Shown: piece after piece, positions 47,017-54,133 of the stretch
Layout of the letters: the number at the start of each line of letters is the position of its first letter
How positions within the stretch are numbered: position 1 is the first letter of the stretch
Assembly (NCBI RefSeq): GCF_001590965.1
Contig: NZ_BCTW01000005.1
Coordinates: 124,001-188,000 of the forward strand
Length of the DNA stretch: 64,000 nt
Source of the DNA: Novosphingobium lentum NBRC 107847
GTDB taxonomy: Bacteria; Pseudomonadota; Alphaproteobacteria; Sphingomonadales; Sphingomonadaceae
Direction of reading: 5' to 3'
The notes under the pieces: model-generated
Database searches by the model: none
Told to the model about the DNA's origin: nothing
Seen by the model: the letters and a program-made list of their open reading frames with translations, nothing else
Program-made: the position numbers and the translations under genes

Positions 47017-47355
47017 ATGACAAGTCCCGAAGCCACCAATTCCCGCATCGCCGAAATCGTCAAGGGCAGCGACGTCGTCCTGTTCATGAAGGGTTCGCCG
47101 CTGTTTCCGCAGTGCGGGTTCTCCAGCAAGGCGATTGCTATCCTCGATCACTTGGGCGTCGAATATGCCAGCGTCGATGTGTTGCAGGACATGGAAATCC
47201 GCCAGGGCATCAAGTCCTATTCCGACTGGCCGACGATCCCCCAGCTTTACGTCAAGGGTGAGTTCGTGGGCGGATCGGACATCATGATGGAAATGTTCCA
47301 GGAAGGCGAACTGCACCAACTGATGCAGGACGCTGCGGTCAAGCTCTCCCAGTAA
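47017..47355 (+). CDS. grxD: Monothiol glutaredoxin (Grx4 type)
   Basis: A 112-residue CGFS-type glutaredoxin. The active motif is in FMKGSPLFPQCGFSSKAIAI and the glutathione-binding WPTIPQLYVKGEFVGGSDIM follows. It carries [2Fe-2S] clusters with BolA rather than reducing disulfides. The order zeta inhibitor, bolA, grxD is a common alphaproteobacterial arrangement. Confidence 0.96.
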   Translation: MTSPEATNSRIAEIVKGSDVVLFMKGSPLFPQCGFSSKAIAILDHLGVEYASVDVLQDMEIRQGIKSYSDWPTIPQLYVKGEFVGGSDIMMEMFQEGELHQLMQDAAVKLSQ

Positions 47356-47788
47356 GCGATTCACGGCCGGACCTGGCGCCGCCTGCCGATTGTGGTGGCG
47401 GTGCCGGTCCGGCCGGAACTTGCCGCCGGTGCAGTATTTCGCCGGTCGCTGCCGCACCAGTCCGCCGACGTGACCTGCATCCTGTCGTCGTCACAATGCG
47501 CGGCGGTTGTCCGCTTTGCCTGATATCTGGGGGAAATGTCCCGGGGGGAGGCGGAGCCGTGGAGACCGGGGGGAAGGCGGCTCCGCCTCGAGAAGAAGAC
47601 TTTCTTCGGGACACAACGTACTATGCAGACCCCGTGCCAATTGTCGAAACGTGGCGCAAATCTGCGATTTTTCGATTTTCAGCCGCAACGGCTGAGCATC
47701 GCTTTGTAAAGCAGGCCGACAGGTTTCCGTGCCGCGCCGGACAATCCGGTACTTGGCAAGATCGCCGCGACCGCACATGGATTGCGGC
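47356..47788. other. Intergenic region with strong hairpin, grxD to NUDIX gene
   Basis: A 433-base gap. GAGGCGGAGCC (47548-47558) and GGCTCCGCCTC (47579-47589) form a perfect 11-bp stem with a 20-base loop. It is followed by GAAGAAGACTTTCTTC, a second short hairpin. No T-run follows directly. An AT-richer stretch (about 47660-47710) may hold the promoter of the NUDIX gene. An open frame at 47496-47792 has no protein-like features. Confidence 0.45.
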
Positions 47789-48583
47789 ATGAGCGACACC
47801 GAAGACCTGGGCGATCACACAGACGCCGTTCCCGCCATCCCCGCTGCCACCGTCGTCATTTTCCGGCGCGATCCGCACGACGGGGCCTCGCAACTGCTGA
47901 TGGTCGAACGGTCGGCGGCCATGCGCTTTGCCGGCGGCGCGGCGGTGTTCCCCGGCGGCCGCATCGACCCGGCCGATTACGAGCTGGCGGCGCGGGTGGG
48001 CGGGGCGCTCGATCCGCTCGACGCCGCCGCGCGCATCGCCGCGATTCGCGAGACGCTGGAGGAAACGGGCCTGGTGCTGGGCGTATCGACGCGGGTCACT
48101 GCCGGCGATGCGGCGGCGGCACGCGCGATGCTGCTCGAACACGGCGCGCTGGCGCCGGTGATCGAGGCATTCGGCTGGACGCTCGATCTCGATGCGCTCG
48201 TCCCGTTCGCGCGCTGGCTGCCGCGCCATCGCAACATGAAGGCGTTCGACACGCACTTCTACCTGGCCGACATCGGGACAGGCGCGGTGGATATCGAGGT
48301 CGATGCGACCGAGAACCGGCACCTGTTCTGGGCCAGCGCGCAACAGGCGCTCGACCTTGCCGTCGAAGGACGCATCCGGATCATATTTCCGACCCGGCGC
48401 AATCTGGAACGGCTGGCGCTTTATCCCACGTTCCAGAGCTGCCGCGATCACGCGCTGTCCACCCCGCTGGTGACGATCACGCCGCACATCGTCGATCGCG
48501 ACGGTGAGCCGTGGCTGATGATTCCCGACAACGCCGGTTATCCCTACCACGGCGAACCTGCCGCAAACGTCCAGCGCGGGTAG
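47789..48583 (+). CDS. NUDIX hydrolase
   Basis: A 264-residue NUDIX protein of the longer, NUDT19-like type. AAVFPGGRIDPADYE begins the box and REtLEETGLVLG-type residues (IRETLEETGLVL) complete it after an insertion of about 20 residues. The C-terminal half (HRNMKAFDTHFYLADI) is typical of this branch, which includes CoA-diphosphate hydrolases. The substrate is not decidable. The start may be 47789 or 47777; neither has a good ribosome-binding site. Confidence 0.85.
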   Translation: MSDTEDLGDHTDAVPAIPAATVVIFRRDPHDGASQLLMVERSAAMRFAGGAAVFPGGRIDPADYELAARVGGALDPLDAAARIAAIRETLEETGLVLGVSTRVTAGDAAAARAMLLEHGALAPVIEAFGWTLDLDALVPFARWLPRHRNMKAFDTHFYLADIGTGAVDIEVDATENRHLFWASAQQALDLAVEGRIRIIFPTRRNLERLALYPTFQSCRDHALSTPLVTITPHIVDRDGEPWLMIPDNAGYPYHGEPAANVQRG

Positions 48584-48656
48584 GCGTTGACGATTCCGTT
48601 CGTCGGGCGTCAGGGTCGTTACCAATTGTTGAGAAAGTACTTGGTAAGGAGCGTCC

Positions 48657-49148
48657 ATGCTCACTGCCAGAATGACCCCGATCCAGGTTACCCGCATCTG
48701 CCGTGCCATCGCCGTCATGATCGCGGTGTTCATGGCTGTCGGCTACGCGTGGAATTTCCTCGACGGCGCTGAAGTTGCGCTTGCGGCCTATGTGCTGGCC
48801 TTGACCGCCCTGCTCGCCACGCCGGGACAGCGCGGTTCGGAACTGGTCGGCGCGATCGCGATCTGGCTCAGCTTTGCCGAAGTGCTGTCGTGGTTCCAGA
48901 ACGGCGATTTCAACCAATGGCGCTGGATCGTGGCGATGGCCGCGCTGGCGCTGGTGCTGGCGCCGTTCAAGGCTCAGTGGCTGCGCGAAATGAGCCGCCG
49001 CCATCCCGATACCGTGTTCAGCGAGCTCGATCGCCGCTGCCCGCAATGGACGCCGGCGCTGATGCCGCGCTCTGCCGCCTATCTGGCTTCGGCGCGCAAG
49101 GACGACGTGGCCGAAACGACTCCGTCGCTGGACCGCGAGGCATCCTGA
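48657..49148 (+). CDS. Small inner-membrane protein, unknown function
   Basis: A 163-residue protein with about four hydrophobic segments (IAVMIAVFMAVGYAWNFL, LAAYVLALTALLATP, GAIAIWLSFAEVLSWF, WIVAMAALALVLAPFKA). A cytosolic C-terminal tail (SRRHPDTVFSELDRRCPQWT) follows. I do not recognise a domain. It has GTAAGGAGCG just before the ATG, a good ribosome-binding site. It is followed by the tRNA on the opposite strand. Confidence 0.65.
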   Translation: MLTARMTPIQVTRICRAIAVMIAVFMAVGYAWNFLDGAEVALAAYVLALTALLATPGQRGSELVGAIAIWLSFAEVLSWFQNGDFNQWRWIVAMAALALVLAPFKAQWLREMSRRHPDTVFSELDRRCPQWTPALMPRSAAYLASARKDDVAETTPSLDREAS

Positions 49149-49175
49149 ACCTGAGCATGCTGCGCGATTGAAGCG

Positions 49176-49252
49176 TGGTGCGCCCGGCAGGACTTGAACC
49201 TGCGACCACCCGCTTAGAAGGCGGGTGCTCTATCCAGCTGAGCTACGGGCGC
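49176..49252 (-). tRNA. tRNA-Arg(UCU)
   Basis: Read on the minus strand, the acceptor stem is GCGCCCG paired with CGGGCGC. The D stem is GCTC/GAGC, the anticodon stem CCCGC/GCGGG carries the loop CTTCTAA with anticodon TCT, and the T arm is GCAGG-TTCAAGT-CCTGC. The discriminator is A and the 3' CCA is encoded (49176-49178). It reads AGA arginine codons, which are rare in this GC-rich genome. Confidence 0.97.
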
Positions 49253-49314
49253 ACACCGCAGCGGTCCATAAGCGCGCTTGGCGAACGGTGCAATTCGCGT
49301 GTAGCAACCGGGCC

Positions 49315-50097
49315 ATGACCGATCCGATCCTGCGACTTGACGATGCCGCTGCCGCGCCGCGACATTTCCGCTACTTCGATTTTGCGATGGCGTCGTTCGT
49401 GGCGATCCTGCTGCTGTCGAACCTGATCGGCGCGGCCAAGCTGGCGTCCGTGGGCGGATACACGTTCGGCGCCGGGATCCTGTTCTTTCCGGTGTCCTAC
49501 GTACTGGGTGACGTGCTGACCGAGGTCTATGGCTATGCCCATGCCCGGCGGTGCGTGTGGATGGGCTTTTTCGCGCTGATCTTCATGGCGTTCATGAGCT
49601 ATGTCGTGGTGTGGATGCCGCCCTCGCCGAACTGGGGTTGCGCATCGAGCGGCGACCCGCGCTTTGCCGATCTGGTCCGGACCACGTCGGCCGGGACGGT
49701 CTGCCAGACCACGTACGAATCGGTGTTCGGCAGCACGTGGCGCATTGTGCTGGCGTCGGTCACGGCGTTCTGGGCGGGTGAATTCGTCAACAGCTTCGTG
49801 CTGGCCAAGATGAAGATACTGACCGGCGGCAAGCACTTGTGGACGCGGACGATCGGTTCCACCGTGTTCGGCCAGTTCGTCGACAGCCTGATCTTTTATC
49901 CGGTCGCCTTCCTCGGCACCTGGACGACGCATGACGTGGTGCTGGTGATGGTGACCAACTGGGCGCTGAAAGTGGTGTGGGAAGTGCTGCTCACCCCCGC
50001 GACGTACGCCGTGGTGGGCTTTCTCAAGCGCCGGGAAGGGGTCGAGGTGTTCGACACCGACACCGACTTTTCCCCGTTTGCAAAGCGGCGAACCTGA
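49315..50097 (+). CDS. VUT-family (YhhQ-like) queuosine precursor transporter
   Basis: A 260-residue inner-membrane protein with about six helices. FFPVSYVLGDVLTEVYGYAH is the family signature, as is AFWAGEFVNSFVLAKMKILT. YhhQ of E. coli imports the queuosine precursors preQ0 and preQ1. The start at 49315 is chosen for homology and because upstream in-frame codons overlap the tRNA. It converges on pspC and shares its hairpin. Confidence 0.9.
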   Translation: MTDPILRLDDAAAAPRHFRYFDFAMASFVAILLLSNLIGAAKLASVGGYTFGAGILFFPVSYVLGDVLTEVYGYAHARRCVWMGFFALIFMAFMSYVVVWMPPSPNWGCASSGDPRFADLVRTTSAGTVCQTTYESVFGSTWRIVLASVTAFWAGEFVNSFVLAKMKILTGGKHLWTRTIGSTVFGQFVDSLIFYPVAFLGTWTTHDVVLVMVTNWALKVVWEVLLTPATYAVVGFLKRREGVEVFDTDTDFSPFAKRRT

Positions 50098-50100
50098 CGG

Positions 50101-50132
50101 AAAAGGCCCCGTCGGTCGCAACGACGGGGCCT
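50101..50132 (-). terminator. Intrinsic terminator of the pspC operon
   Basis: AGGCCCCGTCG (50104-50114) and CGACGGGGCCT (50122-50132) form a perfect 11-bp stem with a seven-base loop. Read on the minus strand it is followed by TTTTCC, so it terminates the pspC transcript. It could also stop the convergent transporter transcript. Confidence 0.85.
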
Positions 50133-50145
50133 CCCGGGGGGAGCA

Positions 50146-50379
50146 TCAATCGGCCAGCAGGCCGATGGCGAGGTAGATCAGGATCAGCGAGCCGACGCCC
50201 ACCAGCGTGCCGATGACCCAGGCGATGCGGACGAATGTGACGTCCCAGCCAAAGTAATCGGCGATCCCGGCGCTTACGCCCATCAGCTTGCCATTGGCCT
50301 TGTCGAGGCGGAACTTGCGGCGGGGGCTGGGGGCGGTGCGGATCGGCGAGCCGCCGTCTTCGAAGCGAAGGTCGCTCAT
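50146..50379 (-). CDS. pspC: PspC-domain membrane protein
   Basis: A 77-residue protein. KANGKLMGVSAGIADYFGWD is the PspC signature, followed by a transmembrane helix (WVIGTLVGVGSLILIYLAIG). PspC proteins sense envelope stress and interact with PspB or PspA, none of which is adjacent. The ATG at 50379 forms an ATGA overlap with the upstream peptide gene. Confidence 0.85.
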   Translation of the reverse strand: MSDLRFEDGGSPIRTAPSPRRKFRLDKANGKLMGVSAGIADYFGWDVTFVRIAWVIGTLVGVGSLILIYLAIGLLAD

Positions 50380-50519
50380 GCCACCATCTCCGACTGGGCC
50401 GAGGCGGCTGCAGGGGCAGTCGACGGGGTGCTGACGGTGGCGCTGATCAGCGCGAAGCTGAGGGTCAGGGCGGTCGCGGCGGCGATCAACTGGCTCGAAA
50501 AAGTGCGGATGGCGGTCAT
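50376..50519 (-). CDS. 47-residue exported or membrane peptide, upstream of pspC
   Basis: This peptide reads as a signal-like or anchor helix (LIAAATALTLSFALISATVS) with a short Ala/Pro/Ser tail. The ATG at 50519 has AAGGAGA seven bases before it, a strong ribosome-binding site. Its TGA stop overlaps the pspC ATG (ATGA). It is below usual gene-finding cut-offs but the coupling supports real translation. Confidence 0.65.
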   Translation of the reverse strand: MTAIRTFSSQLIAAATALTLSFALISATVSTPSTAPAAASAQSEMVA

Positions 50520-51059
50520 GGTAGGTCTCCTTGATGGGGTGCGTTGGCATGGTTTGTTGGGGTCACCGTCTTGCGATGGCCGATGCAATGATGATTGCAG
50601 GAGGCGTGCCAAGTCGTGAAATTGGCTGAAAACCGCCATTATTGCAGTTGGATCGCCAAATTGAACGCCAGATGAATGCCAAGGATTGGGATCATTCACC
50701 AACAATTTGCAATGGAACGATTCACCTCTCCGCCGCGTTCGGAGGGGATGGGGACTGGCGGCGCTTTCGGGCGTGCTGGCGGCGATCGGACGGTCGCAGG
50801 TTTGTCGCCGCTACCGGGTCCCTGGCCCGGCGGTCCCCTTACTTGCCGATGGTGCTGGCGCGTGCCGATGTTGCTGGCGCGTGTTGGTGACGGCGTGCTG
50901 TTGTAGCACCTTACCCGCTTGCAAATTTCTGCCGACGCGCCTATCTGGCCCTTCATCCGGACATTGTGAAGGCAAAGTCAGGGCTGGCGCCGCAAGGGGC
51001 CGGCGCAAAACCGCATTGCCAGATGCAGTCCCGGATCAAGCGAAACGGAGCATGCCGAC
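50520..51059. other. Intergenic region between the pspC operon and rimP
   Basis: A 540-base divergent gap. The pspC-operon promoter should lie in the first 150 bases, but I could not fix its boxes. The middle part (about 50690-50900) is GC-rich and shows open frames on both strands without protein-like composition. A good promoter candidate for rimP is at 50919-50947. I see no tRNA or clear small RNA here. Confidence 0.4.
50919..50947 (+). promoter_or_regulatory. Candidate sigma-70 promoter of rimP-nusA operon
   Basis: TTGCAA at 50919-50924 and TATCTG at 50942-50947 are 17 bases apart. It lies about 110 bases upstream of the rimP start and in the right direction. The leader between them includes GGCGCCGC and GGGGCCGGCGC, which may pair. 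Confidence 0.5.
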
Positions 51060-51638
51060 TTGGGCGATATCGCCGCGATCACGAACGTCATTGAACCCGA
51101 AGCCAAGGCTTTGGGGCTCGATCTCGTGCGCATCGTGCTGTTCGGCCAGGGTGACGAGCGCACGTTGCAGATCATGGCGGAGCGGCCGGAAACCCGGCAG
51201 CTGAAGATCGACGATTGCGCCGCGCTGTCGCACCGCATTTCCGACCGGATCGACGAACTGGAAGCCGAAGGCATCGAACTGATCGAAGGCGCTTACCGCC
51301 TCGAAGTCAGTTCGCCCGGCATCGACCGCCCGCTGACCCGCCTGTCCGATTATGCCGACTGGGCCGGGCACGAAGCCAAGATTCAGCTGATCGAGCCCGT
51401 CGCCGGCGAGAACGGCCCGCGCAAAAGCCTGCATGGCACGCTCGACGGCGTCGATCTGGGCACCATCGCGTTTACCGATCGCAAGTCGGGCCTGCTGCGC
51501 TTCACGCTCGACAATGTCGAAAGCGCCAAGCTGCTGCTCACCGACAAGCTGATTGCCGCCACCCGTCCCCTCGACACCGCCGGTGCCGAGGAACAGGACA
51601 TCGAAACCGAATACCTCACCAGCGAACAGGACCAGTAA
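51060..51638 (+). CDS. rimP: Ribosome maturation factor RimP
   Basis: A 192-residue factor for 30S assembly. IEPEAKALGLDLVRIVLFGQ, then LSHRISDRIDELEAEGIELI and YRLEVSSPGIDRPLTRLSDY are the family hallmarks. The start is a TTG at 51060, with ACGGAG ten bases before. A nearby ATG at 51052 is out of frame. The C-terminus has an acidic extension. It starts the operon with nusA four bases after its stop. Confidence 0.94.
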   Translation: MGDIAAITNVIEPEAKALGLDLVRIVLFGQGDERTLQIMAERPETRQLKIDDCAALSHRISDRIDELEAEGIELIEGAYRLEVSSPGIDRPLTRLSDYADWAGHEAKIQLIEPVAGENGPRKSLHGTLDGVDLGTIAFTDRKSGLLRFTLDNVESAKLLLTDKLIAATRPLDTAGAEEQDIETEYLTSEQDQ

Positions 51639-51642
51639 TCCC

Positions 51643-53301
51643 ATGGCCAGTGCGATTTCAGCCAACCGCGCCGAGCTGCTCGCGATCGCCAACGCGGTCG
51701 CCACCGAGAAGATGATCGACAAATCCATCGTCATCGAGGCGATGGAAGAAGCGATCCAGAAGAGCGCTCGCAACCGCTACGGCGCAGAGAACGATATCCG
51801 CGCCAAGCTCGATCCGCGCACCGGCGACTTGCGCTTGTGGCGCGTCGTCGAAGTGGTCGAGGAGGTCGAGGACTACTTCAAGCAGGTCGATCTGGCACAA
51901 GCCGAAAAGCTGCAGCCGGGCGCCACGCTGGGCGATTTCATCGTCGATCCGCTGCCGGCGGTCGAACTGGGGCGCATCGACGCCCAGTCGGCCAAGCAGG
52001 TGATCTTCCAGAAAGTCCGCGATGCCGAGCGTGAGCGCCAGTACGAGGAATTCAAGGATCGCGCGGGTGAGATCATCACCGGCGTGATCAAGTCGGTCGA
52101 ATTCGGCCACGTCATCGTCAACCTGGGCCGCGCCGAAGGCGTGATCCGCCGCGATGCGCAGATCCCGCGCGAAATCCCCCGCGTGGGCGAACGCGTCCGC
52201 GCGCTGATCCTCAAGGTGGAACGCCAGAATCGCGGACCGCAGATCTTCCTCAGCCGCGCACATCCCGATTTCATGAAAAAGCTGTTCGCGCAGGAAGTGC
52301 CCGAAATCTACGACGGCATCATCGAGATCAAGGCCGCCGCCCGCGATCCGGGCAGCCGCGCCAAGATCGGCGTGATCAGCCGCGATTCGTCGATCGATCC
52401 GGTCGGCGCCTGCGTGGGCATGAAGGGCAGCCGCGTGCAGGCCGTCGTGCAGGAAATGCAGGGCGAAAAGATCGACATCATCCCCTGGAGCGAGGACACC
52501 GCAACGTTCGTGGTCAACGCGCTGCAGCCGGCCACGGTCAGCCGCGTCGTCATCGACGAGGAAGAAGGCCGCATCGAAGTGGTCGTGCCCGATGACCAGC
52601 TGTCGCTCGCGATCGGCCGTCGCGGCCAGAATGTGCGTCTTGCCTCGGCGCTGACCGGTTCGGCCATCGACATCATGACCGAGGCGGAAGCCAGCGAGAA
52701 GCGGCAGCGCGAGTTCTCCGAACGCTCCAAGCTGTTCGAGGGCGAACTCGACGTCGACGAGACGCTGTCGCAGCTGCTGGTCGCCGAAGGCTTCAGCGAG
52801 CTGGAGGAAGTTGCCTACGTTTCGCTCGACGAACTCGCCGGGATCGAAGGCTTCGACAACGAACTGGCCGAGGAGCTGCAAAGCCGCGCGACCGAGGCGC
52901 TGGAGCGCCGCGAGGAAGCGCAGCGCGAACAGCGTCGCGGGCTGGGCGTGGAAGATGCGCTGGCCGAACTGCCGATCCTGACCGAGGCGATGCTGGTCGT
53001 GCTGGGCAAGGCGGGCATCAAGACGCTCGACGATCTCGCTGATCTTTCGACCGACGAACTGATCCTCAAGAAGCGCGTCGAACCGCGCCGCCGTGAAAAC
53101 CCGACCGCGACCGGCCCGCAGCCGCGCCGCGAACCGCGTGCCGAACGGCTTGAGGACAAGGGCGGCGTGCTCGGCGAGTTCAGCCTGAACGAAGAACAGG
53201 GCAACGAGATCATCATGGCCGCGCGCGCCCACTGGTTCGAGGACGAGGCTCCTGCCGCGTCCGCTTCAGAGGAGGCCGCCCATGCGGAATCCTCGCAATG
53301 A
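51643..53301 (+). CDS. nusA: Transcription termination/antitermination factor NusA
   Basis: A 552-residue RNA polymerase-binding protein. The N-terminal domain begins [20 protein letters not shown], the S1 domain is around 135-200 ([20 protein letters not shown]), and two KH domains follow ([20 protein letters not shown] and [18 protein letters not shown]). The C-terminal part carries two HhH-like repeats ([20 protein letters not shown]). The extra C-terminal tail is basic then acidic. It overlaps the ylxR-like gene by 20 bases. Confidence 0.97.
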   Translation: MASAISANRAELLAIANAVATEKMIDKSIVIEAMEEAIQKSARNRYGAENDIRAKLDPRTGDLRLWRVVEVVEEVEDYFKQVDLAQAEKLQPGATLGDFIVDPLPAVELGRIDAQSAKQVIFQKVRDAERERQYEEFKDRAGEIITGVIKSVEFGHVIVNLGRAEGVIRRDAQIPREIPRVGERVRALILKVERQNRGPQIFLSRAHPDFMKKLFAQEVPEIYDGIIEIKAAARDPGSRAKIGVISRDSSIDPVGACVGMKGSRVQAVVQEMQGEKIDIIPWSEDTATFVVNALQPATVSRVVIDEEEGRIEVVVPDDQLSLAIGRRGQNVRLASALTGSAIDIMTEAEASEKRQREFSERSKLFEGELDVDETLSQLLVAEGFSELEEVAYVSLDELAGIEGFDNELAEELQSRATEALERREEAQREQRRGLGVEDALAELPILTEAMLVVLGKAGIKTLDDLADLSTDELILKKRVEPRRRENPTATGPQPRREPRAERLEDKGGVLGEFSLNEEQGNEIIMAARAHWFEDEAPAASASEEAAHAESSQ

Positions 53302-54133
53302 GCCGCTAGGTTCCGACATCACCGGGTTGCCGGCGGCAGGCGCAAGCCCGGCCGAGGGCGGAGCCGTGTCCGGCGAAGTGCGCCATCCATCTGCGCGCGA
53401 AGTGGCGGCAGCAAAGGACGCCGCCGATCCCGAGCGCAAATGCGTCCTGTCGGGCGAGCACGGATCGCGCGACGCGCTGATCCGGCTGGCGCTTTCACCC
53501 GATGGCGTGGTCGCGCCCGACGTATTGGCGCGCGCGCCGGGGCGGGGGGCGTGGATCGGTGTATCGCGCGCCGACCTTGAAAAAGCGCTCGCCAATGGCA
53601 AACTTAGGGGTGCGATGGCGCGCGCGTTCAAGGGCGCGGCGCTGACGCTGCCCGATGACCTGCCCGCCCGCACCGAAGCCGCGCTGCTGCGTGCGCTGAC
53701 CGACCGGCTGGGCATCGAACTGCGATCGGGCAATGTCCTGCTCGGCACCGAGAAGATCGCGCAAGGCGCACGATCGGGCGCGGTGCGCTTTCTGGGCCAT
53801 GCCAGCGACGCCAGCGACGATGGCTCACGCAAGCTGGCACAGGCCTGGCGCGTGGGCAGGGACGCTGAAGGATCGGGCCTTTCGGGGACCATCTTGCCGC
53901 TGGACCGCGCGGCGCTGTCTGTGGCATTGGGCCGCGACAACGTCGTTCATCTGGCGCTGACCGATGCCGCAGCCGCCCGCAGGGTTGCCGTACCGCTGGA
54001 GCGCCTGCTGCGTTTCATCGGCCGCGTGCCCGATGCCGGGCCGGGGCGCGAAGCCACCGATACAAGCACGCCAGCCGATGCGGCGGGTGTGACGAACGAC
54101 GATATTGATACGAAGGACGCATGGGTTCGATGA
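53282..54133 (+). CDS. YlxR/RnpM-like protein fused to L7Ae-like domain
   Basis: A 283-residue protein. The DUF448/YlxR domain (about 45-110) contains PERKCVLSGEHGSRDALIRL and APGRGAWIGVSRADLEKAL. An L7Ae-type RNA-binding fold follows (LTDRLGIELRSGNVLLGTEK). Such proteins lie between nusA and infB in many bacteria, and RnpM of Gram-positive bacteria modulates RNase P. The first 45 residues and the C-terminal 40 are low complexity. Its stop overlaps the infB start. Confidence 0.87.
   Translation: MRNPRNEPLGSDITGLPAAGASPAEGGAVSGEVRHPSAREVAAAKDAADPERKCVLSGEHGSRDALIRLALSPDGVVAPDVLARAPGRGAWIGVSRADLEKALANGKLRGAMARAFKGAALTLPDDLPARTEAALLRALTDRLGIELRSGNVLLGTEKIAQGARSGAVRFLGHASDASDDGSRKLAQAWRVGRDAEGSGLSGTILPLDRAALSVALGRDNVVHLALTDAAAARRVAVPLERLLRFIGRVPDAGPGREATDTSTPADAAGVTNDDIDTKDAWVR

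Noticed and set aside
47496..47792. Small open frame in the grxD-NUDIX gap
   Set aside because: It includes the strong hairpin and low-complexity Gly runs, has no ribosome-binding site and overlaps the NUDIX start.
50686..51204. Open frame upstream of and overlapping rimP
   Set aside because: Composition is Arg/Cys-rich without domains, and it overlaps the rimP promoter candidate and coding start.
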